Source: Lithobates sylvaticus
Taxonomy: Eukaryota; Chordata; Amphibia; Anura; Ranidae
Length of the DNA: 64,000 nt
Direction: 5' to 3'
Assembly: GCA_028564925.1 (NCBI GenBank)
Contig: CM053026.1
Span: 130,856,150-130,920,149 of the forward strand
The position numbers and the translations under genes were made by a program. Below, one piece after another: positions 9,763 to 19,830 of this stretch (position 1 is its first letter; each line of letters opens with the position of its first letter). Under the pieces are notes generated by a model. That model was given only the letters and a program-made list of their open reading frames with translations, made no database searches and had not been told where the DNA came from.

Positions 9763-11785
9763 GAGCTGCCGTGGATAGAGACCTCCCACAGAAGTATTGC
9801 CACTGCTTACTTTTTAAACCTGGCACTTCTATCAAGCTGCAGGTAAGCGACTGCATTGATACCTGGAGGCAAGGTCCAGTGAGACTCAGCAGACCGCAAC
9901 ATACCCACTATCTATCCGGTGTATCCGGTACAAGCCCTGTCGACTCACTCCGAGAGGTGTGAGTCCATCAGCTCTGGTAAGAGTACCCACCTTTATCGTT
10001 TTCCTTAGAGCTTGTTAAGCCGACCACATATCCTGAATATCTCCAGTGACATACCACATCTAGTGAAGACACTGCAAATTGAACTGTTTTGTTGTTTTGC
10101 CCTTATTAACAGGACTACTTGTATATCGCCTTATGAATATACCGCCTTATGAGTAGATGGTTGATGTAGGCGTGTGTTGAAGGGGGCCACTCCTCATGTC
10201 AGTACAAGGGGCTGTTCCTCTTGTTTTCGTCTACTGTTTTGGATGTACGGTTAGACCAGCCATACACCAAACATTTGGTTTAGCCTTGCTGTCTATGGAT
10301 GGGCAGTGTATGCCCTCACCTATGTGAGTGTATGTGACATTTGTTTGAGGGTTAGCACTATATAACCCCCTTCCATATCTATTACATTCATACCATATCC
10401 CCCAGAAAGTTGTTGCTGTACTTTCTAACACACTAAGAGCCTGTGTTACACAAGGCCGTGACACCTGAAGGAGACCGAGTAGGAGCCTGCTCTAATCAGG
10501 GGTTGATTTGTTCTCTGTCCACAGGATATTGGGGTTTAGATACCCAGCACTTCCCCTCCTCCCCCAAATGATATAATTTCCACGTTTATCATTGTTGTAT
10601 TGTTCATATTTTTATTACTGAACACAATTTTCAATCACTTGAATTTTTGTACCCACTAGCGGAGTAATCCAGCTGGCACCCCCACTTACGGGGCTAATTA
10701 TTAAACTCCTGGCTCACAGCAGTTCCCATAGGCTGTTTTATTCCAGTGGGACCTCATGTGAAAATCAGGGACACCTGTTTATCTATCCCAGCGCTGCACT
10801 TGTGTGTATCTATCTTTTTACAATTTATGTCTAATTGTTGTGCTAGCAGCTACTTTTTCCTGTAAGTTTGGCGCAATATTCCTCCACTACCTTTTAAACT
10901 GTGCTATTGATTGGGTTATAGAGGGGTTTGTGCAGTAATGTGATATTAAGCAATACACTAGCCTAGATTTTATGGAGAAGGTTTTATTATTGTGCTAATA
11001 AAACACTGAAATTGTAAAAGTAACTAGCCCTCTTGCCTTGCAGTCCTGTTTTCATTTCTAGAAAGGACATTACCTACCTGAAGTCTGTATGTTGTTCTTG
11101 TATTTGTATCAGTTCATTCCAACAAGGCAAAAAAATGCTGTTAGTTTGATTGGCTTAATCCCAGATTAGCTCTATAGGGTGTGACTATAGAAGAAGAAGA
11201 CACATTCAATTATAAGTCCTTGGGTAAATGGGCTGGTATAAATGACTTAGATAAAAAGATAAAAAAAATAAAAAGAGCTTTGTTATGCGTAGAATAAGCA
11301 CCCGCTGACACCATTGTAGTCGGGTAATGCACACTTATTAAAAAACATTATGTTTTTCCTCAATATACTTTGCATTAGGGCAGCCCAGTTTGTAACTTGC
11401 CTTATTGAATAATCTAAACAAAGGATTCTGTATTTTCATATGTTGGTTTTATATACTATGCACATCTGATATATCCATCAGGCTCTTTAGTTTTAAATAA
11501 AGCAGGTTCACTTTATTGATAGCTTGAATTAAAGCCAGATCTCCAAAGCACCACGTCTCAGGCCTTAGGCAGCTAATAGAATTTTTGGAGAGCGTTCAAG
11601 TTATTCAATTTTTTTAGGCTACACACCCAGTAGTCAAAAGATTGTGAACTAAAAGCTTTATCAGACTTTGCTATGCCCATCTGTATGTTTTCTATGTTTT
11701 TTTAAAAGACGTATATTTAAAGTCATTTGTAATAGAACATCTATTTTTCCATCCTACTTATGATCATCTGGGAGGTAATATTTAA
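9763..11785. other. Non-coding stretch, possibly more PLE-derived sequence
   Basis: No convincing coding frame is seen. Two splice-donor-like sites (CAGGTAAGC near 9840, CTGGTAAGAG near 9974) follow the PLE end, and some Penelope-like elements do contain introns. The stretch 10500-10900 (GCGCTGCACTTGTGTGTATC and flanks) looks like a repeat I cannot name. From about 10950 to 11785 the sequence is AT-rich with nothing I recognise. Confidence 0.4.
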
Positions 11786-11800
11786 TTTCATATGTAATAT
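11786..11800 (+). repeat. Left copy of a 15-bp direct repeat flanking the PLE composite
   Basis: TTTCATATGTAATAT here is repeated exactly at 19146-19160, immediately outside the two outward-facing Penelope-like 3' ends. It is best read as a target-site duplication of the whole composite. Confidence 0.75.
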
Positions 11801-12497
11801 AAAATCAAAAGGGTCCAACGTTTCGCCCACCCACACTAGATCCCACCACTGCGCCAGGATAATAACACTAGAGTAAAATAATGAAGCTGCCACTTAAATA
11901 AACAAATGATAATAAATCTACCGTATAAACTACTAAAGTAAATAGTGGTGCTGTAAATAAACCAATAAATTAATTAATCACCCAGTGACAAGTGATAAAT
12001 GACAAAAACAAAGTCCATTGAATAAATAAGTCCTTCAAATGTAACGGTGAATAATCAATGAAGATTCAAAATGAGTTGAGAGTTGATTTAGTTCATCCAC
12101 CACACCACGTACAAATGGTGACTCCACTCCCCTCTGGGTGTCCACTCACCAAATGAAGTTGCTTTGCACTCTCATGCTTGGCAAAAAAGCATCAAGCCAC
12201 ACAAGGTTAAATCATCCATCGATCTCCCATCCATAATGTTGATCACATGGAAAGATACACATATAAAGAAACAAAGTGCAGTAACGTTTGATCAAAATTT
12301 ATAATAATAAATAAGTTAAAAACTTTAAACATTGCACTCACATTAAATTAAATAAATTACGCATGTGATAGATCCACTGCAGCAGTGTTGGACTGGCAAA
12401 GTATGGTCACAGTGAACTCAGCGTGTAGTAGTATCTCACCCATACCAGAATCATCACAGCCAGAATGTCACTTATGGTATTGCTTCTGATGTCACTA

Positions 12498-12560
12498 TTG
12501 GTTGCTGTACAGCCACGTCTCAACGCGTTTCGTCATCACAACATTGGCTGTACAGCACGG
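12498..12560 (-). ncRNA. Hammerhead relic with deleted core (minus-strand PLE)
   Basis: On the minus strand, GCTGTACAGCCA pairs perfectly with TGGCTGTACAGC (a 12-bp stem I), and GACGAAACGCGTTG provides GAAA plus the self-complementary CGCG. The CUGANGA half and most of stem II are not recognisable, so this should be inactive. It aligns with the better preserved motif at 18470-18530 in the plus-strand copy. Confidence 0.45.
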
Positions 12561-13056
12561 CAACCTCCCTTTTGTAATTTCCCATATGCTATTATTAATC
12601 AGCATATGCGCTAACTGAGTGTCCTCGCAACCACAGTATGCACAGTCTCTACTTGCACAAATGCATGTTGAAGAGGAATAAATATTAGCATAAGTAAATG
12701 ACTAAATATCAGCATAGCTAACATACAGGACAGCACACAACAAAGGTGAATGTCATTGAATACAACTCCTAATAAAAATAAACCACATATACTATTAAAA
12801 CATTTCATAATTACTAAAACATTATATTAATAAATTATAAAATAACTAAAATAAGATAAGATAGAATATAGGGAACCCATTCCTAATTATAGGCTTATAA
12901 GCCCATAAATAATTCATATGTTTAAATTTAAAAATTACTTATGAAGCAATTGAGATCCAGCTCGTTGTTTAACTCTCTAGGGGCCAAACTCTTTAATAGC
13001 AAAATCCACTTAGTTTCTCTTTATGATAAGTCTCTAACCTGATTAGAACCCCTCCA

Positions 13057-13257
13057 CTATGGAAAGACACAGTCTATCCCACAAAATTGTAATAGCGTAG
13101 GATCTTGATTATGTTTCTCTCTCAAGTGAAGGTACACGCTATGCTTTTTAAATCCTTTCTTTATATTGGCTACATGTTCAGCAATATGAATCTTGAGAAG
13201 TCTTTTAGTTCCCCCCATATAATACAAACCACATGGACACCACAATAAATACACCAC
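13057..13257 (-). pseudogene. GIY-YIG endonuclease fragment of the minus-strand PLE
   Basis: The frame reads VYLLWCPCGLYYMGGTKRLL then HIAEHVANIKKGF, typical of the GIY-YIG nuclease at the C-terminus of Penelope-like proteins. It lacks its own start codon and is only the end of a decayed frame. The counterpart at 17769-17969 on the plus strand differs at 10 of 66 residues. Confidence 0.8.
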
Positions 13258-14093
13258 CTGTGAAGTATTACATGTGATAAGATCATCTATGGAAAATGAT
13301 TTATTATTAATGTTAGTAATAGTGGAGATACCATTACTAGTTTTTACCGTTCTACATGAAATTCATTTTCTGCACAGGTAAAATCCTTTTAAATCAATAT
13401 GAATTTTTGGTTGACCAGGTGGATCTAAGATCTTTCTTACCACCTAGTCGCCAAAATTTGGGGCCTTTCTATATATACATTTTGGATGATTAGGGAGGAC
13501 CGGTCCTAAATCGTTAGCCATGCATTGGATATATCAAGATTTTTAAAAAATCTCTTTAATTTCCCTATGTTGATGATGGAAGTTTAAATTGAACCCCTAC
13601 TGGTGTTGGTGTGAGGGTAACTGTTGATCTTTCTTAACAAGGCATTGGGATCTTGGTATATAAGCTACTTCATCAATTGGTTTATCCAGAGCATCCTCCC
13701 TATAACCTTTTTGTAAGAATTTCTCTTTAAGGATATTCGCCTACATGAGAAAGTCTTCCTGCTTAGTACAGTTACATCTAACCCTAGGCATTTGACCCTT
13801 TGGTATGCTCCTAATCCATGCTGGATGATGTCCACTTTTAATTGATAGATAGCTGTTCCGGTTTCTTGGCTTAAAATAAACCTTTGTGACCAGCTCATTC
13901 CCACATCTCTCTATGGTGGCACCCAGAAAATTAACTGTATTGACACTTAATTGATAATCTAATTGTATGTTGTTATCATGATGGTTTAAGTGAGATATAA
14001 ATTCAAGTGCAGATTATTTTGTTCCCTCCCAAATAATCAGGAGGACATCAATAAATCTCAAATAGAACCTCAATTGAGGTCTATGTCTATTAA

Positions 14094-14953
14094 CCACTTC
14101 AGCCCCCAGAAGAATTTACCCCTTTCCTGACCAGAGCACTTTTTGCGATACGTAACTGCGTCGCTTTAACTGACAATTGCACGGTCGTGCGACGTTGCAC
14201 CCAAACAAACATGACCTCCTTTTTTTCCCACAAATAGAGCTTTCTTTTGGTGGTATTTGATCACCTCTGCAGTTTTTATTTTTTTGTGCTATAAACAAAA
14301 AAAGAGAAACAATTTTGACTATAATAAATATCCCCAAAAACTATATAAAAAAACAAATCTTTTCCTCAGTTTAGGCCAATATGTATTCTTCTACATATTT
14401 TTGGTAAAGAAATTGCAAAAAGCATATATTGATTGGTTTGCGCAAAAGTTATAGCATCTACAAAATAGGGGATAGATTTATGGCATTTTTATTATCATTT
14501 TTTTTATTAGAAATGGCGGCGATCTGCGATTTTTATCGTGACTGCGACATTATGGCAAACACATCGGACACTTTTGACACTATTTTGGGACCATTGTAAT
14601 TTATACAGCGATCAGTGCTATAAAAATGCACTGTTTACTGTATAAATGACAATGGCAGGAAAGGGGTTAAACACCAGGGGGGCGATCAAGGGGTTAAGTG
14701 TGTCCTAGGGAGTGATTCTAACTGTGAGATGGATGGGCTACCTAGGACATGACAGTGGATCTCGGTCTTGTCACTAGGCAGAATGGGCAAATGCCTTGTT
14801 TGCATCTCCCCATTCTGCCGCTCCGTGACACTGGCAGACATTGAGTCTGCAGGTCCCACAATGCTGCTTCTTAAAGGGGACATACCTGTGCGCCCATTTC
14901 CGCAGCCGTGCCATTGTGCTTACGTATATCGTCGTGCACTGGTCGGCAAGCGG
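14094..14953 (+). mobile_element. TTAA-flanked non-autonomous element, copy 1
   Basis: It begins CCACTTCAGCCCC and ends GGCAAGCGG, with TTAA on both sides (14090-14093, 14954-14957). A TTAA target is characteristic of piggyBac-type transposons, but I cannot confirm that assignment. It splits the RT region of the minus-strand PLE. It contains a block (about 14231-14305, AAATAGAGCTTTCTTTTGG and following) shared with the copies at 32125, 44249 and, inverted, 19361. The paired short ORFs inside do not resemble any transposase. Confidence 0.75.
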
Positions 14954-15491
14954 TTAAAGACGTGTCTATCTTCCCACTCAGCCATAAACAAGTTGGCAAG
15001 GCTGGGCGCGAATTTCGCGAATATACTAATCATCCAAAATGTATATATAGAAAGGGGACAAAAAAGGGATCAACCAATCCCAGGACTTTTAAGGTGTCAC
15101 AAATAAAGATGGATGGGTATTCGAAAATATCCATAAAAAATCTATGTCGGCGAACGCTGCAGGGAGAGGAGGTTCTTGTGTCCCCCACATATGTCTGCCG
15201 CCATATCTATGTCTTACTACCAGATGCCTGTTTCCCTGGCCCTGTTGAGATCGGTGGATGTCAGCTGTTTAGCTGTTTAAACAAAAGGCTACATATACTT
15301 GATTGCGTGCTGAGAAATTTACTCTGTATCCGCCTGCGGTCTCAATTGTTGGACTTGGGTTTGGGTGACAGAGGGAGTTTCCACTGCCATGCACATTGAC
15401 GTTCTTTTTCAAAAAGATTATTTGCTGACTTTATGAGTATCAATATTTTTTGGCACCATCGAAACGATTTTCCTTGACAATACTGCTCATC

Positions 15492-15545
15492 ATACCATGT
15501 AAACTCCTGAGGAAGCTCAGATGAGCGAAACATGTTGAGTGGTAT
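15492..15545 (+). ncRNA. Type-I hammerhead ribozyme candidate
   Basis: Stem I pairs ATACC (15492-15496) with GGTAT (15541-15545) and ACTC (15503-15506) with GAGT (15537-15540), with a 6-nt bulge. The core CTGAGGA (15507-15513) matches CUGANGA. Stem II is GCTC/GAGC (15515-15518, 15523-15526). GAAA follows (15527-15530), then the self-complementary CATG as a minimal stem III, then UU before the predicted cleavage point at 15536/15537. All conserved core bases are present. Tiny palindromic stem III is the form described for Penelope-like elements and is thought to favour dimeric action. Confidence 0.75.
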
Positions 15546-15639
15546 ATGTAGAACTGCTAGTTAATTGCTTCAATTAAGAAAACTTCACTGTTTGGTGCTT
15601 CTTAATTTTATATGGAAATGTATTTAAAAAAAAAATGTT

Positions 15640-16773
15640 GTGGCCACCATTCTTTTACAACTAAAAGCCTGGTTCCCCACTTCCGACAGTAATAGATGGA
15701 CTGAAACTGAACAGGCCCAAATCCGGCCTCATAACCTCCACCACTTACTCTTCCAGCAAAAACAAGGGACATTAAAAGATAAAATTCTATCCCCTCCTAT
15801 AGTAGCATCTATCAGGGCATGGGACATATTAGTGAAATCCACCTTTCTACAAACGACAATGGTGAATGTACCCTCACCACTGCAAAGCCTCCAACTATGC
15901 ATACCAGACATACGTATAGAAAACTGGGTAGAGAAGGGCATAGTACTGATTGAAGACCTGATGGTTGGACTAGCATTGAAAACATTTAGATCCCTCCAGA
16001 TAGAATATGACTTGACCCCACAAGATCAATATTCCTACCTCCAAATCACCCATTTCTTCCTTGCAAATCCTTATCGCCAAATCTCACTCTCTTGGAATAT
16101 TGCCCAATTCTTAAACAATAAGCACTCTAGGATCAAAGGAATATCCTTATTTTATAGAATGCTGAGCAATAAAGAAGTGTTTACAAAAACGCTAGCCATG
16201 AAAGCTTGGGAGAGGGATATAGGAACCATTTTCACTCCAGAACAATGGCAAAAAGCCTTTACGGTGTCCTTTGCCTCAACCAGAAGTGTGAACTTGTGGG
16301 AAATTTCACACAAGATAGCACTTCGTTGGTATTTAACACCCAACAGAATAGCGAAGTTTGCACCCCAAAACTCTGCCCTATGCTGGCGCCTCTGCGGAGA
16401 GGTGGGGACTTTGTGCCATACTCTGTGGTCCTGTCCAGTGATCACGTGGTATTGGCATGAAGTGTCCCGACTTGCCAGTCAGGTTTTTAACTGTACGGTT
16501 AAACTATCCCCAGAACTTGCCCTCCTCTCCCTGACTATCGAACTATATCCTAGAGAACTCAGAACGGTACTATCCCACATCCTCACAAGTGCAAGATTAG
16601 TGCTGACGCGCCACTGGAGGCAACAAACATCTCCCTCACTAAAGGAAGTTATACTAACTACCAATACCCATGCCAACTACGAATTACTGTACGCGAGTTC
16701 ACAAAACCGCTTGTCCTCAGCTACGCTAACTTGGAATCCCTGGACAGACTGGTACAAGTCACATAATCCCTAG
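15640..16773 (+). pseudogene. L1-type ORF2 C-terminal region (no EN or RT)
   Basis: An open frame of 377 codons, starting only because the truncated element happens to be open there. It holds the region after the RT of L1/Tx1-type ORF2 proteins and ends in a cysteine-rich module: WYLTPNRIAKFAPQ, then CWRLCGEVGTLCHTLWSCP, similar to the C-terminus of the LINE at 25034-28804. The reading frame to the native stop is intact, but endonuclease and RT are absent, so it has no enzymatic role. Confidence 0.85.
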
Positions 16774-16982
16774 TTTGAGACCACAAAATGTCTCTTATAT
16801 GTGTACCCCTACCTTACAGCAACTGTACAACTTGATTTAGAATGATATGAACCTTATTGTTGAGTGGCATGTTCCTATTTTCCAGTTATTATGTTACCTA
16901 GTTACTCTGAAACGGTCAGAACTACTGTGTTTGTATTGTATGTTTGAACTGTCAAAACTCCAATAAAAACTTATTGAAATTA
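15642..16982 (+). mobile_element. 5'-truncated L1-type LINE inside the hammerhead element
   Basis: It contains the C-terminal part of an ORF2, a 3' UTR of about 210 bp (from 16774) and the tail AATAAAAACTTATTGAAATT plus A residues. AAAAAAAAATGTTGT occurs on both sides (ending 15641 and near 16996), giving a target duplication at a TTAAAA site. The element is severely 5'-truncated, as usual for LINEs. Its 3' UTR shares TTGAGACCACAA with the L1 tail at 17210-17607. Confidence 0.85.
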
Positions 16983-17209
16983 AAAAAAAATGTTGTTGTG
17001 TATTATGAATTTGTTGAATAAAATATTTTTTATGGATATTTTCTATCTTTGTTTGTAACACCTTAAAAGTCCCGGGGTTGGTTGACCCCAAAGTCCCTTT
17101 TTTGTGTATTTTCGTATCTGGGATGTGGTGTCTAGTTTGATGTTCCTGCCCCTTTCATTGATTGATTTATATATAGAAAGGAGAGCAGGTGGTAGGATAG
17201 ATTTTAGAT

Positions 17210-17607
17210 TCTCGTTCAAGATTTTTTATTTCACATACAAGAACACTACAGAACAAAAAGAAAGACAAAACGATATAGTGCATATATTTACATTTATATG
17301 TGGGATATCGTAGCAATCAAACAACATGGATAAAAGTGTGAGTATCTTGTGGTCTCAAGTATGAGATAGGAACTTATGATAGAAGAACACTATAGGAAAG
17401 ACCTATGTAATAACCTTGTATGTACGAGAACAGTGTCTCTGAACCTTACCTAGGAGCTATAAAATCATGCCTCCAGACCACTCTACCACCCCAAATGGGT
17501 TCAAACTGTAGTAGAGTGGGGGCAATTAGGGGAAGTAGGTATTTTGTTAACCAAGGTTGTAGGCAAAGTATGTAAGATAAAGAAAAAATTCGTACATAAC
17601 AACGTAA
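17210..17607 (-). mobile_element. L1 3'-UTR fragment, minus strand, 15-bp target duplication
   Basis: ATAGATTTTAGATTC occurs at 17195-17209 and again at 17608-17622. The insert between them, read on the minus strand, ends GTGAAATAAAAAATCTTGAA, like the 3' end of the L1 at 15642-16982, and shares TTGAGACCACAA with it. It is therefore a strongly 5'-truncated L1 tail. It interrupts the plus-strand PLE arm just before ACCTGGTCAAC. Confidence 0.75.
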
Positions 17608-17768
17608 AATAGATTTTAGATTCACCTGGTCAACAAGAAATTCATATTGATTTAAAAGGATTTTACCCGTACATAAAATGCATTTCATGTAGAACGGTAA
17701 AAACTAGTAATAGTGGTATCTCTACTATTACTAACATAGCTGCATTTATCACATGTAATACTTCACAT

Positions 17769-17969
17769 GTGATGTATTCATTGTGGTGTCAATGTGGTTT
17801 GTATTATGTGGGGAGAACTAAAAGACTTCTCAAGATTCGTATTGCTGAACATGTAGCCAATATAAAGAAAGGGTTTAAAACGCATAGTGTGTCCCTTCAC
17901 TTGAGAGAGGAACATAATCAAGATCCTATGTTATTACAATTTTGTGGGATAGACTGTGTCTTCCCATAG
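17769..17969 (+). pseudogene. GIY-YIG endonuclease fragment of the plus-strand PLE
   Basis: The frame reads WCQCGLYYVGRTKRLLKIRI then AEHVANIKKGF. It keeps the YYVGRT signature, which has diverged in the inverted partner at 13057-13257. It is the terminal fragment of a decayed Penelope-like frame and has no native start. Confidence 0.8.
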
Positions 17970-18469
17970 TGGAGGGATTCTAATAGGGTTAGAGACTTAT
18001 CACAAAGAGAAACAAAGCGGATTTTGCTATTAAAGAGTTTGGCCCCTAGAGGGTTAAACATCAAGCTGGATCTTAATTGCTTCATAATTAATTTTTTTAA
18101 TTTAAATATAAGAATTATTGATGGGCTTATGAGCCTATAATTAGGAATGGTTCCCTATATTCTATCTTATCTTATTTTAGTTATTTTATAATTTATTAAT
18201 ATAATGTTATAATAATTATGATTTTTTTTAATAGTATATGTGGTTTATTTTTATTAGGAGTTGTAATCAATGATAGTCACCTTTGTTATGTGCTGTCCTG
18301 TATGTTAACTATGCTGATATTTAGGCATTTACTTATCTTTAACATGAATTTGTGCAGAGTAGAGACTGTGCATAGCATAGTTGCGAGGATACTCAGTTAG
18401 CGCATATGCTGATGGGTAGTTATTACCATTAACATATGGGAAATTACAAAAGGGAGGTTGTCGTGCTGC

Positions 18470-18530
18470 ACGGATAATCCCAGGAGGAAGTCGTGATGAC
18501 TAAACGCATTGGGACGTGGCTGTACGGCAA
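18470..18530 (+). ncRNA. Degenerate hammerhead in the plus-strand PLE
   Basis: TCCC (18478-18481) pairs with GGGA (18511-18514) at the base of stem I. AGTC/GACT forms stem II, followed by AAAC and the GCAT that stands in for the stem III palindrome. The first core half reads AGGAGGA rather than CUGANGA. It is probably inactive but clearly homologous to the fold at 12498-12560. Confidence 0.45.
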
Positions 18531-19145
18531 CCAATAGTAACATCAGACGCAATACCGGAAGTGACGTTCCGGTGGTGACTATTCGGGTGTGGGTGAGATA
18601 CTACTACACGCTGAGTTCGCTGTGACCATGTTTTGCCAGTCTCACACTGCTGCAGTGGATCTATCACATGCGTAATTTATTTAATATAATGTGAGTTCAA
18701 TGTTTGAAGTTTTTAAAGTTAATATATTTTGATCAAATGTTACTGCACTATCAGACCACTTTGTTTCTTTATATGTGAATCTTTCCATGGGATCAACATT
18801 ATGGATGGGAGATCGATGGATGATTTAACCCTGTGTGGGTTGATGCTTATTTGTCGAGCATGAGAGCGCAAAGCAACTTCATTTAGTGAGTGGACACCGA
18901 GAGGGGAGTGGAGTCACCATTTGCACGTGGTGTGGTGGATGAACTAAATCTTCTCTCAACTCATTTTGAATCTTCATTGATTATTCACTGTTAAATTTGA
19001 AGGACTTATTTGGTCAATGGACTTTATTTTTTATCATTTATTACTTGTCACTGGGTGATTTATTTTTCATCAGTTATTGTTAATGTATTTATTGGTTTAT
19101 TTACAGCGCCACTATTTACTTTAGTAGTTTATACAGTGGATTTAT

Positions 19146-19160
19146 TTTCATATGTAATAT
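19146..19160 (+). repeat. Right copy of the 15-bp direct repeat flanking the PLE composite
   Basis: TTTCATATGTAATAT is identical to 11786-11800 and starts directly after the plus-strand PLE 3' end. Confidence 0.75.
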
Positions 19161-19528
19161 GCTCATATGTTTATTTCTAGTTTATGGCTAGAAACAAATA
19201 CTAAAAATGAAATATTTGATATATTTCCTGCTCAGATATATCACAGTCGAATCAGTCTTCATATTAGTGTTTCCTAAGCAAGTTTGGCTGGTATTTCTTA
19301 TAATATAAAAAGCACAGCTATAGCCCAGATACTTAGTGACTACTCAAGAAACTATTTTAACCAGTTAACAACCGGCCCATAGCCGAAAAACGGCTACAGG
19401 GCGGTTGCTTAACTCTGGGAGGCCGTTAATTAACGGCCTCACAGAATTCTGCTCTTGCGCGCCCCCTGGTGCGCGCACTCGAGAGCATCCATGATCGCCG
19501 GGTCCAGAGGGTCGCGGCCGTTTACCAC

Positions 19529-19631
19529 GTGATCGCTCCGTCAAATGACGGAGTGATCACATGTAAGCAAACCGGCGTCATTTGATGACGCCGGTTCCTC
19601 TCTCCTCCTCTCTCTGTACCGATCGGTACAG
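19529..19631. repeat. Three consecutive perfect or near-perfect palindromes
   Basis: GTGATCGCTCCGTCA (19529) pairs with its inverse ending at 19560 with one mismatch. AACCGGCGTCAT (19570-19581) pairs perfectly with 19585-19596. CTGTACCGATCGGTACAG (19614-19631) is a perfect 18-bp palindrome. They are spaced by 9 and 17 bp. Their role is unknown; structural or protein-binding roles are both possible. Confidence 0.85.
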
Positions 19632-19714
19632 TATGAGAGGAGAGGGGGAGGGATCGGTGGCAGCAGTGCTGTGGGCGGGATCTGTAGTGCCCACAGCCTG
19701 CTCTGCCACCACCG

Positions 19715-19830
19715 ATCCATCCATCCATGCTCAGCCATCCCTCCATACCCTGAAATACACAGCAATAGCCTGCAGTGTATTGCTGGGTATTGCAGGGTAT
19801 GGAGGGATGGCTGAGCATGGATGGATGGAT
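19715..19830. repeat. 116-bp near-perfect palindrome
   Basis: The outer 38-bp arms (19715-19752 and 19793-19830) are exact inverses, built around GCTCAGCCATCCCTCCATAC. The inner 20 bases on each side pair with only about four mismatches, so there is essentially no loop. It ends where the minisatellite begins and contains the CCATACCCTG word from which the array units look derived. Confidence 0.9.

Larger units (their letters stand above)
11801..15018 (-). mobile_element. PLE copy, minus strand arm
   Basis: Read on the minus strand, it starts near 15018 with APSLANLFMAEWED, the RT motif B region. It is interrupted by the TTAA-flanked element and resumes at 14093 with RT motif C sequence, the RT thumb (KPRNRNSYLSIKSGHHPAW near 13860), the linker (NHPKCIYRKAPN near 13480) and the GIY-YIG domain (13057-13257). 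About 1.25 kb of 3' non-coding DNA follows. Near its very end (11830-11815) is GGGCGAAACGTTGG, which resembles the second half of a hammerhead. The copy is broken in several places. Confidence 0.75.
15056..17167 (+). mobile_element. Small hammerhead-bearing element with 14-bp target duplication
   Basis: It is flanked by TATATATAGAAAGG at 15042-15055 and 17168-17181, so it inserted into the linker of the plus-strand PLE arm. Without the later L1 fragment (15642-16982) it is about 0.77 kb. Its two ends are inverted relative to each other: 15056 to about 15143 matches about 17008-17102 reversed, both with CAAAAAAGGGA, CAACCAA and ACTTTTAAGGTGT landmarks. It carries a complete hammerhead fold (15492-15545) and AATAAAATATTTTTTATGG near 17018. 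No protein is encoded. It resembles a detached Penelope-type terminal region or a retrozyme-like non-autonomous unit. Confidence 0.65.
11801..19145. mobile_element. Head-to-head pair of 5'-truncated PLE copies with nested insertions
   Basis: A minus-strand Penelope-like copy (RT motif B region to 3' end) meets a plus-strand copy of the same family (linker to 3' end) at about 15018. The two 3' ends point outward, and the 15-bp direct repeat TTTCATATGTAATAT lies just outside both. The two nuclease fragments are 56 of 66 residues identical. Later insertions are a TTAA-flanked element (14094-14953), a hammerhead element (15056-17167, itself holding an L1 fragment) and an L1 tail (17210-17607). 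Removing these leaves about 3.9 kb. Inverted and partial copies are known for Penelope elements. Confidence 0.75.
15019..19145 (+). mobile_element. PLE copy, plus strand arm
   Basis: It starts with the linker sequence NHPKCIYRK (about 15024-15050). It is interrupted by the hammerhead element and the L1 tail, resumes at 17623, encodes a GIY-YIG fragment (17769-17969) and ends near 19145 next to the 15-bp direct repeat. Its 3' non-coding part aligns with that of the minus-strand arm over about 1.2 kb. It is 5'-truncated further downstream than the minus-strand copy. Confidence 0.75.

Noticed and set aside
9840-9985. Spliced 5' leader of a gene (two donor-like sites)
   Set aside because: No acceptor, no coding exon and no conservation evidence could be shown. 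It is left as a note only.
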